Below are positions 11,315 through 22,364 of a stretch of 64,000 bases of DNA, one piece after another. The notes below the pieces were generated by a model. The model was not told where the DNA came from and did no database searches. It saw only the letters and a program-made list of their open reading frames with translations. The DNA is from Avena insularis (Eukaryota; Streptophyta; Magnoliopsida; Poales; Poaceae), in contig CM042693.1 in NCBI GenBank assembly GCA_023614405.1, forward strand, positions 334,411,527 to 334,475,526, written 5' to 3'. Position 1 is the first letter of the stretch; each line of letters starts with the position of its first letter. The position numbers and the translations under genes were made by a program.

Positions 11315-12350
11315 TTCCCGGTGATCCCGCGGCAGCGAACGACTTCGGCCGCCTCACGCTCCAGCCCTGGGAGGCCTGGATACTCCACGACGCCGGGTAT
11401 ATGGTGTCGCCGGACACCCGGAACCCGCCCGACTGGAAGCTCAGCGCCGGCGGTATCCCCGTGCCGCCGGTGCCGGCCAACGAAGAGATGGTCGAGGAGA
11501 TCCAGGCCTCCATCATGGCCATGGACGACCCGGAGCTCGCCGAGGACCCCGACAACCTCCCCTACTAGGAGCAGTTCTTTGCCGAGCGTCGCCTCCGGGA
11601 GCACGCCCACCACGAGGGGCCACCCGGCTCGCTATCGAAGCGCAACAACGCAGCGGCACGGCGGCAATGGTGGAGCGCACCCAGACAGACACTCACGGCC
11701 GTCCTAGAGCACATCCACGTCGGCAACAACCCCAGACTCGGCTTCCACCGCTCTCTGGCGTCGACGGCAAGGGCGAGGTGGCATCCTTCGGCCAACTGGC
11801 TGCCGAGGAGGATGGTCAGCCACAACTCCTCCCCCTCCACCGCCTCGGCTTCCCGCTCGTCCGGGTCTGTGCCGGCACAATCGCCGCCACTCTAGCCGGT
11901 CAAGTGGGAGGCGGACACGCCGGTCCTCTCGCCGCCGCGGACAAGATTGCTGGGCATCGTCATCAACGAGCCCCGCGTGTCGTCGCCGTTCACTGGCCGT
12001 CTTCGCCTTCGCCAGCTGAAGCTAGAGCCGGTAGACTGGGCGGTGCCCGTCGACGAGGACGCCTTTGCCATGTAGATGGCGATGGAGCGGTCCCTCCAGG
12101 ATGCGGTGCCACCGCCGATGCCGAAGCCAGACATTCTCGCCTGGTCCAGGGCGGACTGGGAGTAGGCTAAGCAGCGCCGAGTTCAGCGCCTGCAAGAGGA
12201 GGCCGAGCGCCATGTCAGCGCTCGCCAGGAGCGCGCCGCCCGTCGTCCTCGACAACGACGATGACGAAGCCGACCCTCGTACCGGCCGTGGAGGTGCGGC
12301 AATGCCGGCCAGGACAGCCCCCGCCCATCGCATTCGCCGAGCGAGGATGA
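11315..12350 (+). pseudogene. Degenerate accessory ORF, Triticeae repeat-associated family of unknown function
   Basis: One plus-strand frame can be followed for about 340 codons through several stops. It reads NDFGRLTLQPWEAWILHDAG, later WKLSAGGIPVPPVPA, RRQWWSAPRQTLTAVLEHI, then GIVINEP and MERSLQDAVPPPMPKPDILA, with a charged tail containing repeated Asp. I recognise this order (an FGRL..PWEAW start, a WWSAP core, an INEP motif, an acidic end) from many hypothetical proteins in Triticeae repeats, but know no function. In-frame stops include TAG after DPDNLPY (about 11566), after SPPL (about 11893), after DAFAM (about 12073) and after ADWE (about 12163). It is a dead copy. Confidence 0.45.
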
Positions 12351-12547
12351 CGGCAAGGCTGACCTCGGCCTTTTATATATTTTTTAGTTATTATTAGCCT
12401 AAATGCATTTAGAATTCTGGTGTTTGCCCGAATTCGATGTAATATTTATGTATTCGCCTTTTATTAATAAAAACCGCAAAATTGTGGAGTTTGTTGAATT
12501 TTGACCAAACACGGAAACTCGACACGAGAACACGAGTGGAAAACGCT

Positions 12548-13444
12548 GTATTTTCATGCAAAAGCTAGTTTCGTCAGGCGATAGTTACGGTCTGGATTTC
12601 AGCATGGGAATGGCCAATGAGTGGAAATACATGATCTGGTTTTGAAAAATCCCCAAGAGTAATTTGGGGAGCAGATAATTCGTACTATCCCACTAATTAG
12701 GGGTTTGTTGAGGAAGGTTAGCATGCAAATTGTTGAGAATCCGAGTCCATCCTCCAGATCGTATCGTAAGGTAAAATCTGGTCCGATGGAATCATGGAAA
12801 CCATATATCGGACGCCGATTCGGCGTTGAATTATTCTGATTTTTTTTCTTTTCTTTTGAGGATATATAAGGATACAAATCAGCGCCATCACCCTAACCTG
12901 CACGCGATCACACCGCCACCCTAAACACCGCCGCCGCCAAACCCCTGCGAGACGCGACCACACCGCCGCAGCTCTGCACGCCCGCCGCCGCAACCCTGCA
13001 CGCCGCCGTAACCCCTGTACGCCACCGCCGCTGCACCCGCCCGTCCCCTGCACCCAGCTGGACGGCGTCCTGCGCCTCCAAGGCTTTCGACACCTCGGCG
13101 ACCGTCTCCTCCAAGGTTTTGTTCCTCTCCGTGATACAAACTTCACCACAATAGAGCTGGGATGATGCCTATTGATCAGTGATTCATTCACACTTGAGGT
13201 TTCCTTAGCTGATTTGGGAGAGAAACAAGATCAGAGTACTACTGCAGAAATTGAGGTGTTTTTCCTCATTTTTCCCCAAAATGCGGCTGTTTAATTGGAT
13301 CCTTGCTTAATTTAGCAGGTTTTGATTCTCTTGATCGGCCATGCGGTTCCATGAGAAAGTGATATAGCAATGTTCCGTCTCAAGCTTTTTACTGACAATT
13401 TGTTGAAACACATTCACATTGACGTTATATATTCTTAAATGCAG
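12548..13444 (+). other. Upstream/first-exon region of a decayed gene
   Basis: A TATA-like box (ggatatataagg, about 12858-12869) is followed by a leader of repeated CACCGCCGCC-type sequence. A short frame with LDGVLRLQGFRHLGDRLLQ follows near 13060-13115. It may be the promoter and first exon of the gene whose exons are recognised downstream. The proline- and arginine-rich minus-strand frames over the same stretch look like composition artefacts. Confidence 0.3.
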
Positions 13445-13515
13445 GGAGAAAATAAATACTTTACCAGGAAGGAATTGCATGTGCTGTGATGGGTCAAGTG
13501 CTTCTTAATCAGGTA

Positions 13516-13743
13516 CTCCCTCTGTTAGGGATTATAAGGCCTATGGACCATTTTGATAGGATTAAGAAAATCATTAACTCACCCTCTTAATTACTACATG
13601 CACCAATAGCTATACATGCATGAGAGAAGAGAAAGAAAAAGAAGACCATGCATTGGATAAGAGATGGTAATAAATGAGAAAGGACTTATAATTCCTAACA
13701 TTTTAAAAAATCTCTTAGGCCTTATAATCCCTAACGGAGGGAG
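13516..13743. mobile_element. Stowaway MITE at an exon border
   Basis: The ends ctccctctgttagggattat and ataatccctaacggagggag form inverted repeats. TA duplications lie at 13514-13515 and 13744-13745. The left TA includes the second base of the putative splice donor of the upstream exon (CAG|gTA), so the insertion keeps the GT. Confidence 0.85.
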
Positions 13744-14440
13744 TATAAAGGGTCTCACTATTTGTATTGGCATGTACTTTGCATGGAATTAGTACATGTC
13801 ATGCCCAAACTGATCCTTGGTAGCTAGATATATAGCTAATTTCTTGGTATGCCTAATAGCAGGGACCTTCTTGATGACAACTCTGAACGGAGAGTATCAA
13901 ACTCTGAACAAGGGATGAATCTAACTTAATAAATATGCCATGGTATATTCAAAAAGCTCTCAGTTATTTCAGTTTGTTCAAGTCTCCGAACATGGTTTTG
14001 TGCACCAATCTCATTCTTTCCCGTACTTGACATTGGTGATCAAGGTCATTTGAACTGCACATTTGTATAGACTGGAGCTGGAAAGACTAAAAGCATAGGG
14101 GTAAATATAAAAATCCTTGGGTAAATTTATTTGATGCGTGCTCAATGTGTCACTTCAGTTTTTTGCTTTAAGTATTAATTCGGATGTTGACAGGGGGGTT
14201 TATCAGGGTGTGGGTTTGCATCTTCCCAACCACTAATATTTTAACAACCGTTAAGATGATATGTGCATGCCTATTTTATTGTAAAATTGCATCAAAATGT
14301 TATTATCAATTTTCAGTTATAGCTGAGGGATTACATGCTACATCAAGAAGCAAACGCTGCAACCTCCTTTACCCAAGAATGTGATAATATGTTGTTGAGT
14401 TATAATGTGATAATGCGTTAATCTGTTGTGATTTCTCTAA

Positions 14441-14733
14441 GGCCTTTCACAATGGGTGTTTCTTAGCGCAGTATCCTAGGTGCTTTGCCTATGTGGCATG
14501 TCATTTAATGAAGAAAAAGAGTGTTGTTGTATCTTAGCTAAGCTACACCCCTTGCACGGTATCTTAGGCAAAAAAATTGGCTAGACCAATCACACACATG
14601 CATGAGACTAGAATCATTAAATGCAACCCTTCTAAGAAACACCAACTAAGAAACACTCCATTGTCATAGTTGTTTTTTAAGTTTTAAGTGCTCCTATGAA
14701 AACGTGCTAAGAGACCCTCCATTGTGAAAGGCC
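14441..14733. mobile_element. Tourist/Harbinger-type MITE
   Basis: Termini ggcctttcacaatgggtg and ccattgtgaaaggcc are inverted repeats flanked by TAA on both sides (14438-14440 and 14734-14736). A 3-bp TAA duplication is the Harbinger/Tourist signature. It lies in a putative intron. Confidence 0.8.
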
Positions 14734-14781
14734 TAATTTCTTATTGTGAATGCTATTCTTGATTTTCTGGGATGCTATGTA

Positions 14782-14879
14782 CTCCCTCTAATCCATATTA
14801 ATTGTCGCAAAAATAGATGTATCTAGACATGTTTTAGTGCTAGATACATCCATTTACAAGTAATATGGATTGGAGTGAG
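14782..14879. mobile_element. Short Stowaway MITE (98 bp)
   Basis: Termini ctccctctaatccatattaa and aatatggattggagtgag are inverted repeats with TA at 14780-14781 and 14880-14881. The interior contains atgtatctagacatgtttta, common in Stowaway elements. Confidence 0.75.
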
Positions 14880-15020
14880 TACTAATTATTGTTTTAATAT
14901 CGGCACAGATGAGATTGCTAGATTTAGTGACATGCTTCGGAATCCTGTCAGTTTTGCGAGCTTGTGCAGCTATTGCTCTGCTTCACGCTGGTTCTGTTTT
15001 ATCCACGTCAACAACTAGTA

Positions 15021-15146
15021 CTTCCTCCGTCCTAAAAAGGATGTCACAAATTTGTCAAAATTTAAATGAATCTATATATACTAAATAGTGTCTAGATACA
15101 TTCAAATTTAGACAAAACTAAGACATCCTTTTTAGGACGGAGGGAG
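15021..15146. mobile_element. Stowaway MITE (126 bp)
   Basis: Termini cttcctccgtcctaaaaagg and cctttttaggacggagggag are near-perfect inverted repeats, with TA at 15019-15020 and 15147-15148. Confidence 0.85.
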
Positions 15147-16139
15147 TATTACTTTGAGTCTCATAAGGGTTGTCTTGCTGTAGTGACCTGTCTTACTCAT
15201 GCATGTGGGGCATGCCTAATGAGTAATTACAAATACGACGACTTTCTCAAGTTTCCAACATGTAATGATGCATTCCCCTATCAGAAGTTATCAACTGAAG
15301 CAGCTATCATATAATATGTTTAGTCATGCCTGTGCCTATCTCTGGGCATAGGGCCATTGTTTGTCCCTTCTCTCTATTATTCAATTTTTATTCATCTAGC
15401 TTCATGATATTTGCGCGAAGAAAATGACCAATGCATATTTGAATCTTGCTGTCATACTGTATTCTCATGACTAGTGTCTCTAACAATGCAGTTCACTATC
15501 CCGGGTGGTTGACATGCTGTGCACCATGCAGACCTACTTCAGAAGGCTGGGGCATCCAAGGTCCTGTGGTTGGCAACCGCGGGGTCAATGGCCCCTATCA
15601 AATATGAAATCTTCGGATGGATTGTCCTGTGGAATTTGGAGCTCCACCAAGCAGGGCCTTCAACATAGAAGGAAATTTGTACTGGTCGTGGCCCCTAACC
15701 AGTGTAAGCTGCATATCCATTTTACTCACGCGGCCAGCCACCTCTCATCTAGAGATTAGTGGTCGGTGTTGCTTTAAGCTCTACAGAATTTAAGCAGCAA
15801 TTACTGTTCATTGGCTCCATGAATTCTGCCTGCCCCCTTGTAGCGGCGTTTTTCTTCTGTGTGACTGTTTTTCTCCCAAATGCTTAATGGTTGTTTGGTT
15901 GTGGTGGCAGGGGAAGGGTGAAGACGAGGAGATGCCGCAGGCTTGTGCTTATTTTAGTATTCCAGCTGCTGCCGAGGTAACCAAGGAATTATAATAACTA
16001 ACTAAATCTGCACACTAGTCCCTACAGCCGCAAGTTGCCTCTAACCTGGTTACAACTTTGGGAATATAGTTATTGACTTTGCAGTAATCATTTTTCTATG
16101 CACACTACTCAAAGCATGACCTAAAACAGATTGATCCTA

Positions 16140-16487
16140 CTCCCTCTGCTTCAGTTTACTGTGCGCGCATACCAAATCTCTGCAACCTAGGCACTCGTTG
16201 ATTGGGAGAGAAACTGCGATGTATCACTAATCTTTTACCTCGTGAGTTGCAGCTTATAAATAGGGGAGTCGAGTGATCAGAGGATAGGCCCACACTCCTT
16301 CAGAATTGGCAATAAATCCTGAGATTTTTCTCCATGCATTGGTCACACACCTAATTGCGCGATTAGAAGAGAGTATTTACCGCGGGAGGAGGGGGTTACA
16401 CCCTCGCGAGCAGTTAAGGATACACGCCTAGCGGTTTTGGAAATTCATGTTTTTAGTAGCGCGTCTAGTAGACTGACCCGGAGGGAG
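16140..16487. mobile_element. Stowaway-like MITE (348 bp)
   Basis: The left end ctccctctgcttcagtttac and right end tagactgacccggagggag are inverted repeats flanked by TA at 16138-16139 and 16488-16489. The interior contains matched gcgcgc segments near both ends. Confidence 0.6.
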
Positions 16488-16721
16488 TATCTACTTGAGT
16501 AGTGCGTGGGTTGCATCAACAAGGACCATTTATGTTCAGTACTTTAGAAACTGAACAAGAGCAAGGTTTGTAGTGAAACCAAAATCATTAGCTGCAGAAA
16601 TAAACTAACACATTAATAGTAAACTCTGGATTGATGGACGTTGCTATAACAATGAACCCAACTAGATATACAACTAGAACAAGGTAGATAGGGTAAATAG
16701 TGTTGAGGTACACACGTGGAG

Positions 16722-17360
16722 CTAGTTACTAGGCATGCACAAAAATGTTGTGTTGATCACTACGGCGCGGTTGCGAGCTTGTTCCTTCTTTCGGCTCACC
16801 TCCACCATCTTCTCCATCTCCACATCCATCTCCTTAAGACTATCCTTGAGGATAGACACCCTCGACTCGAGGTCTCTCAACTGCTTCGTGACATGAGCAT
16901 GCCCCAGCTTCACCTCCTTGTACCCCTTAGGCATAACTGATGTCCATGACAGAGAACTGAGGAGGCCAAGGAGGTCGTCGACGCGCTTGCGCATGAAGGC
17001 GACGTCCATGCCCATGGGCTTGAATGATTCTAGGGTCTTCTTCCACCCCGAAAGGTCCTCGAGGGAAGCCCTAATGGCCCCCAACGATGTCACTCGTCTA
17101 GGGGCTTATCTATTTCGGCAGATGCTCGTGGACAAACCACTTTCGTGCCTAGAAGATGTCATAGTATATCCTTTGCAGGTGATTAGGGAGTACTTCGTTT
17201 CTGACGACCTTACCGTTGCTGCCGACGACTTTGAAGTTCACGAGCCTTTTCGCGGCGAAGAAATCACCGGCGTCTGGACCATGAGATATGATACTACCAC
17301 CTGCTGCCTATCTGCTCGATATGTTGCGATTAGCAGATTTGGAACTTGCTGACTCCTCAT
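16722..17360 (-). pseudogene. Gene fragment, left arm of the inverted repeat (coiled-coil protein, unidentified)
   Basis: The minus strand holds a 123-residue open frame (17093 to 16722) beginning MTSLGAIRASLEDLSGWKKT, with LESFKPMGMDVAFMRKRVDD in the middle. Its C-terminal half is a heptad-like coiled coil (LRDLESRVSILKDSLKEMDV). Upstream sequence (17100-17360) continues the homology to the right arm but is broken by stops. I do not recognise the family. It looks like the C-terminal part of a plant nuclear or chromatin-type protein, but that is a guess. The open frame may be conserved by chance, because the partner arm is disrupted. Confidence 0.45.
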
Positions 17361-18079
17361 CCTCTATAAGATAAGCAATCACAACAGAACTTGTTAGGCT
17401 ATTTCAATAAGATTTTTCTTGACTCAGCCATCCGTTCAAAAACTTGTTTTATAAGGATTTGAATAGGAAAAATGTCTAAAATTGAAGCTATTTGAAATGA
17501 TTGCATGTTGTACCGTACCTTTGGCTGAAAATTATCATCCTTGCCTCTTTCCCTTACTACTGATGTTGCCCTTGTGAACAAATAATTTTTTTGCTCCACC
17601 TTGCTCTTGGAAAATTTGGAATATGGTGGGTCTCTTACTCTTTAACATAATCATGAAAACGGGAGCAACATCCCACTAGTCTATTTCTCAAACTAGTACT
17701 TTTTTTTTGCTCATCCAGCCAAAATGCAAGGTGAGACATAGATATGCCATTTAATATAAAAATGTCTTAACCAATGAAATTTTAAATTATTTCAAGTAAG
17801 GTCTTACCGCGTCGGTGGCTTATCCTTGTCACACACGCGTCACACCGACCCATGGAGGAAACTGTATCCAGCGACGGTTGTTGTGCTGCTACATTTCCCT
17901 CTGTGGGTAAGCGCGATACTTGAGTGACAAGGGTGATGATTTTGAGCCGCCGCCGCCAATGACAAAGCTTACTTGAAATAATTGTAAATTTCTTTGGTTA
18001 AAACATATTTGCTATTAATGGACTAATCTATGCCTCACTTTTCATTGTGGTTGGCTGAGCAAAAACATTCCTATTTTTG

Positions 18080-19040
18080 AGAAATAGACTAGTGAGAACT
18101 TGCTCCGCATTGAATGGTTATCTTACAGATGAAGAGAGGAAGCCCAACATGTTTGAAATTTTACAAGATCAAGGGGGAACAAAACCTTTATTGGTTCACA
18201 ACATCAAAATCATTAGTGAGGGAAAGAGAGATAATGATGATAATTTTGAGCCGGAGGTACATTACAATATGAAATCATTTAAAATTGCTTCAACTTTAGA
18301 CATGTTACTTCTCAAATCTTGAAAAACAGGCCCTTCAATGGTTGAAGTGTCAAGAAAAATCTAACTGGAGTAGGCTAGCAAGTTCTTCTGTGATTGCTTC
18401 TTATCTTACAGAGGAGAGGGAGGTCAGCAAGTTCCCAGTCTGCCAAGTGCAACCTAGCGAGCAAAGAGGCAGCTGGCGGTGACATCATTACTTTGGGTAA
18501 AGACACTGATCATCTTTTTGCCGTGTGAAGACTCGTAAACTTCAAGATCATCGCCGTCAATGATAAGGACATCGGCAACAAATTATTCCCCGATCACCTG
18601 CGCAAGTCATACAATGATCTCTGCCAGGCTCGAAAGGCGTTCCTCCATGGGCATCTGCTGAAGAATATAAGCCCCACACTCGTTTCAGTGGTGCTCATAA
18701 AGACGACCAACATCGCTGAGCTTCCCTTCTTTGCTGCTTCCCTTGAGGACTTTGTGGGGTAGAAGAAGACCCTGCAGTCACTCGAGCCCATGGGCATTGG
18801 CGTCGCCTGCATGCACATGCGCGTTGACGACCTCCTTAGTTCCCCGTCACGGACATCAGTTGTACCTGAGGGTTATGGGGAACAAGTTGGGTATTCTCCT
18901 GTCGCGAAGAAATTGAAAGACCTCGAGTCGAGGGTGTCGAACTGTCGATCCTAAAAATGGTCTTAGAGAGATGGTTGTGGAGATGAAGAAGATAGCCGAT
19001 GCGAGCGAGATGATTGAACAAGCTATGGTGATCTGACACA
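18080..19040 (+). pseudogene. Gene fragment, right arm of the inverted repeat
   Basis: The plus strand first encodes LTDEERKPNMFEILQDQGGT and EPEVHYNMKSFKIASTLDML (18110-18320). After an intron-like interval it encodes NDKDIGNKLFPDHLRKSYND, LCQARKAFLHGHLLKNISPT and PFFAASLEDFVG (18560-18760), a TAG stop, then KKTLQSLEPMGIGVACMHMR and DLESRVSN. The last parts match the left-arm protein, and this arm reaches further toward the N-terminus of the parent. Stops and shifts show it is not functional. The two-block structure suggests it came from genomic DNA with an intron, not from a processed transcript. Confidence 0.45.
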
Positions 19041-19155
19041 ACATTTTGCGTGCATTCCCAATAACTAGCTCCACGCGCGTAACTCAAGATTGTCACCGTA
19101 TCTATCTTGTTCTATTTGTATATCTAGTGGGGTTCAATGTTACAACAACGTCAGC

Positions 19156-20360
19156 TTTTATAGTCTTATAGCTCATGAGGTGCTGACATCCGCCTCTTTA
19201 TTGAGTTTTTCTTTTTCTTCAATTTTTTTTCTCGGTTTTGTTATTTTTCTCATTATAATAGATTTCAGCTTTTAGTCATCAGCCTGATTGTATTGTTTGC
19301 CTTTTTCTAGTTCAGAAGAAAATGCAAAAGGCAACTGTCCATCGCGCAGCCTGCTCGTAGTGTTTGCCTCTTCCTCGCAGCATAAAGAAGGATCAGATGC
19401 AGAAAATGCTTCAGTACTAAATACCTGGGGATTCAGGTTCGCTGGTACAAGGAGCTGACTTTGGTCAAGGTAAGTCACACTCAAGTGCCTTGGTCAGTAG
19501 TTCTTCCCTTCATTTCTTGTATCACTCTCTTTCCTAAGCACCAAATCTTGCATCCAAAGAAAGTAAAAGCGAGTGATGTATGAGAGAAATGGCAGACACT
19601 GGGCTATAAAAACCCCATTTAACACTAGAGTGACACGTTACTATTTTCTGCCTCGTGTGGGAAGCGGCATGGTGGCTTTGGGGGGAAGATGAGCAATTAC
19701 ACGTCTAATTCTGATGGTACACAAAGCTGACAGTTACCCAAACAAAAACATCTAGGTGTTAATTAGACGCTCCGGGCCTATCCTTATGGGAAATGGCTTA
19801 CAACTGATAGAGCTAAATCTTCAGCCATATGCCAAGTTATTTAAACACTCGTCGTGTTTCTAGAAACAAATGTACAAGTTAAGAAGCTGAGGTAATTGCA
19901 AGTTTACTTGCATAGGAGAAATGTATGAATCGTTCACCTAATACAGTACAATAACCATTCAAGGCACAAAAAGGTGCTGTTTATAAACACCCGATTCAAT
20001 GTGTCAATTTTTTGCTGTTTCTGTATTCATGTGCACGGTGATGTTGCTCTGGACAAAAGTTCCATGCTGGAAGCCATAGGATACTCTTCGTGGCAGTGTT
20101 ATTTTGGCAACAGGAGCACCTTCAAATTCTTGGGTGTCAATAATGTGCATCTACAGCATAGGACATAAAGCTTCAAAATTAGACCTAATTTTCTTTCATA
20201 TGGAAATTATTATTTACACTCTGTTGCAAAGAAAACTTGCCTGTGATTTACAAATTGTGGATTATTTTGACCTGCTGCAAGCCGTTGATCCTAAACAAGT
20301 TGCTATATTGCCTTCGTTATTTTTAGAGTTAATTTGCACATTCTTCTGAGCTTCTACTTT
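19156..20360. other. Low-information interval with one exon-like block
   Basis: Mostly non-coding. A block at about 19330-19470 ending ggtcaag|gtaagt has a strong-looking splice donor and could be an exon of the decayed gene system to its left, but no reading frame is recognisable. No repeats with clear termini were seen. Confidence 0.3.
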
Positions 20361-20778
20361 GCGAAACTCCACATCTGGAACTCGTTTGATTTTGCAAGTA
20401 TGCAAGTAACTCTATAACTTTCACAGAGCAAATATGCGCTAAATCTGAAACTAATTTTCCTGAAGAAAAATTTGTACATGTGTTGACATAGACAGTAGTA
20501 TATGGACACACTAAAATCCTTCAAAGTGTTTTCATAGAGGTAGAGAGCAAAAACGTTTTTCCTCAATAATCATTTTGAAACGGCAACTCTTGAGATCACA
20601 TACGTATATTGGAAGTGATGCAGTACACGGCAGTACTATGGTTGGTTGTTACTCATTTATAATATTCACTTCAGTCTGTAGCCTCACGTTAAATGCCAAA
20701 TATATAGTTGGTTGAGCCGCGCGTCATATATGGCACATCGTCATGCAGAAACACTCAAGGAAAGTAACCAGTAACATT
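20361..20778 (+). repeat. Segmental direct repeat, copy 1 (empty site)
   Basis: Colinear with 22774-23770 in the same orientation. Shared anchors include tccacatctggaactcgtt, gtacatgtgttgacatagac / gtacatgtgttcaaatagac, ggtagagagcgaaaacg-like sequence, tacacggcagtactatggtt and catgcagaaacactcaagga. It lacks the MITE found in copy 2 and shows the unoccupied TA target in ataatattcac near 20660. No gene is recognised in the unit. Confidence 0.8.
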
Positions 20779-21319
20779 TGAGCCGGAGAAAAGGTATCGG
20801 CTGCTTGAGGAGCTTAGAACTGCATGCATGCCGGTACGGTAGGCCACACACTGAGATGACGCTGTCAGGTGCTGCAGGCCTGCGGTGTTTCGTTAACACG
20901 GCTCGATACGTGTCTTGATGCCTTATCCATTACCCTGGGAAGTAAAAATATGTACAGTATTACTCTGGCCTGTTTTAATTGTCACGGGATTCGATCTGTT
21001 TCCATATCGTATTCATATAAATTCGAATGACTTGGGTGAACATATGACAAATGAAATATATTATTTAGAGTTCCCCAAGCAATCAATGGTCCAATGGTAA
21101 AAATAAAAAAGACGCATTGAAAAGAAAGGAACAAAGAAGCCAAAGACTGGAACAAAGATGCCAAATACTGGAAAAAAAGGTAGGGCAACAAACTGGTTCT
21201 CATTTTTTGTCTCTCTCGGTTGCATATGTAGGTAGTTAAGTTTGCCTTGTTTACATGGTTCTTCATAGTAGGTGCCGGAAAGAAAGTAAAAGAAGCTACT
21301 ATGGTTGGAGAAGGTCCCC

Positions 21320-21690
21320 AGCAATTTACCGCAAGACAGATTACTGTGGGTCCTTAATCATCTTTCATGCAATTGATCAGTTGTACCACAAAATTCATAA
21401 CATTTTCATACATACTATGACACAGGGATCTTTTGAGGCAAGCACGAGAACTAATACTAGAATACCATACTTCACAAACAGTATGTTTCACGTAGAACTT
21501 CCTCAACAATTTACCGTAAGAAAGATTACTCAGTTTTTGTAATAGTTTTGTACAATATAATTGTACCACGAAAATTCTTAAAAAGTTGCACTGCCTTTTT
21601 AGTGCACATGGATCTGTTGAGGCAAGCACAATTTTTGATACTACAATACCACACTGCACAAATAATAATTTTCATGGGGATCCTTCGAGC
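21320..21690 (+). repeat. Two-copy tandem repeat, ~185-bp unit
   Basis: Unit 1 begins agcaatttaccgcaag at 21320; unit 2 begins aacaatttaccgtaag at 21505. Later matches are ttgtaccac(a/g)aaaattc, gaggcaagcac and aataccacact. The units differ at many places. There is no coding signal. Confidence 0.65.
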
Positions 21691-22360
21691 ATGTTTGGTC
21701 CTTTCATCCATGGAGGATATACAGAACTTCTACATCGGAATGATGAAACTTCAGAGGTACTATATGCTTCGAGAAGATTGGATTTTGATTCCATGAATCC
21801 TGGAGGATGCAAGGAGTACGCACAGTAGCAGTACATTTATTGTTTCTTCTTGTGGTCAGTGACCTATATATATGTATATATATATGGAGTTAGTTTTATA
21901 ACAAAAATGTATGTACTACTGAACTGGATCATGAGAGTGAGGATATGGATTTACCAATTTCATCATTTGTCGTGTTCCTGTCATTTGCCCATGAATTGTT
22001 TGTTGATTTATGATGATGCTTTATTAGCCAAAAATATTTATCACCTTCAGACATAGGTTACTAGAGCATGCAATGCCTTATTTTACATCTACTGCATGCC
22101 TCCATAGCACCATCACTCTCACATACAAGGCACCCACGTCAAAGTCATTTATCAAAGTAGTGGTCTCTGGACAACGACAATCTTGAGGGGATTCTACTTG
22201 TTTATGTAAGAATCATCAAAGTATTATTGACTAGATAACCACACAATTGCACATCCATCCATTAAACTTGATGTTTACAGTGTACTTCCATTAGTTCACA
22301 GCTGATTTTACAACACTTGTGCTATGTATCTACAGCTACAATTTTAGCATAACTCAAAGG
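21691..22360. other. Interval without recognised gene
   Basis: AT-rich DNA with a short (TA)n tract near 21866-21884. No domain-bearing frame, terminal repeats or RNA gene were recognised. Confidence 0.5.
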
Positions 22361-22364
22361 CCGG

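Larger units (their letters stand above)
10808..12547 (+). mobile_element. Probable non-autonomous DNA transposon carrying an accessory ORF
   Basis: The left boundary is proposed at gagcatctccactcgg, a terminus common to grass DNA transposons. A degenerate inverted match, cacgagtggaaaacgct, lies at 12531-12547. Between them is a TATA-driven accessory reading frame (11210-12400). No transposase was recognised. Boundaries and superfamily are uncertain because the right terminus is a poor match and no target duplication was confirmed. Confidence 0.35.
13445..15975 (+). pseudogene. Decayed intron-containing gene resembling an armadillo-repeat protein
   Basis: Four exon-like blocks have splice-like borders. 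Block 13445-13512 reads YQEGIACAVMGQVLLNQ and ends CAG|gta. Block 14909-14990 reads DEIARFSDMLRNP and then, after a one-base shift, SVLRACAAIALLH. Block 15492-15668 reads FTIPGG, stop, HAVHHADLLQKAGASKVL, then VLWNLELHQAGPST. Block 15911-15975 reads GEDEEMPQACAYFSIPAAAE and ends GAG|gta. The Leu/Ala-rich helical pattern, with VLRACAAIALLH and HAVHHADLLQKAGA, is like plant ARM-repeat proteins. The TGA at 15510-15512 is explained by CGA-to-TGA, and the donor after ALLH is lost. Introns carry at least three MITEs. The family assignment is from memory and only moderately sure. Confidence 0.4.
16640..19155. repeat. Large inverted repeat of gene fragments (two ~1.2 kb arms)
   Basis: The left arm (about 16640-17870) read as reverse complement aligns along its length with the right arm (about 17890-19155). 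Outer anchors are aactagctccacg...ttgttctagttgtatatctag versus aactagctccacg...ttgttctatttgtatatctag. Middle anchors are gcccatgggcat...gtcgcc, caatttaaaat..ttcaa and agtcaagaaaaatct. Inner anchors are tttctcaaa and ttatttcaagtaag. The arms almost meet at about 17880, so the whole would fold as a long imperfect hairpin with little loop. Both arms derive from the same coding gene (separate entries). The arms differ by many substitutions and small indels, so the duplication is not recent. Confidence 0.8.

Noticed and set aside
12531..12547. Right terminal inverted repeat of the accessory-ORF transposon
   Set aside because: Kept only as a tentative border: the match to the left end is imperfect and no target duplication could be shown.
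21860..21884. (TA)n tract, also at 49306-49322, considered as an origin or regulatory element
   Set aside because: Simple dinucleotide repeats are common and have no supporting context.
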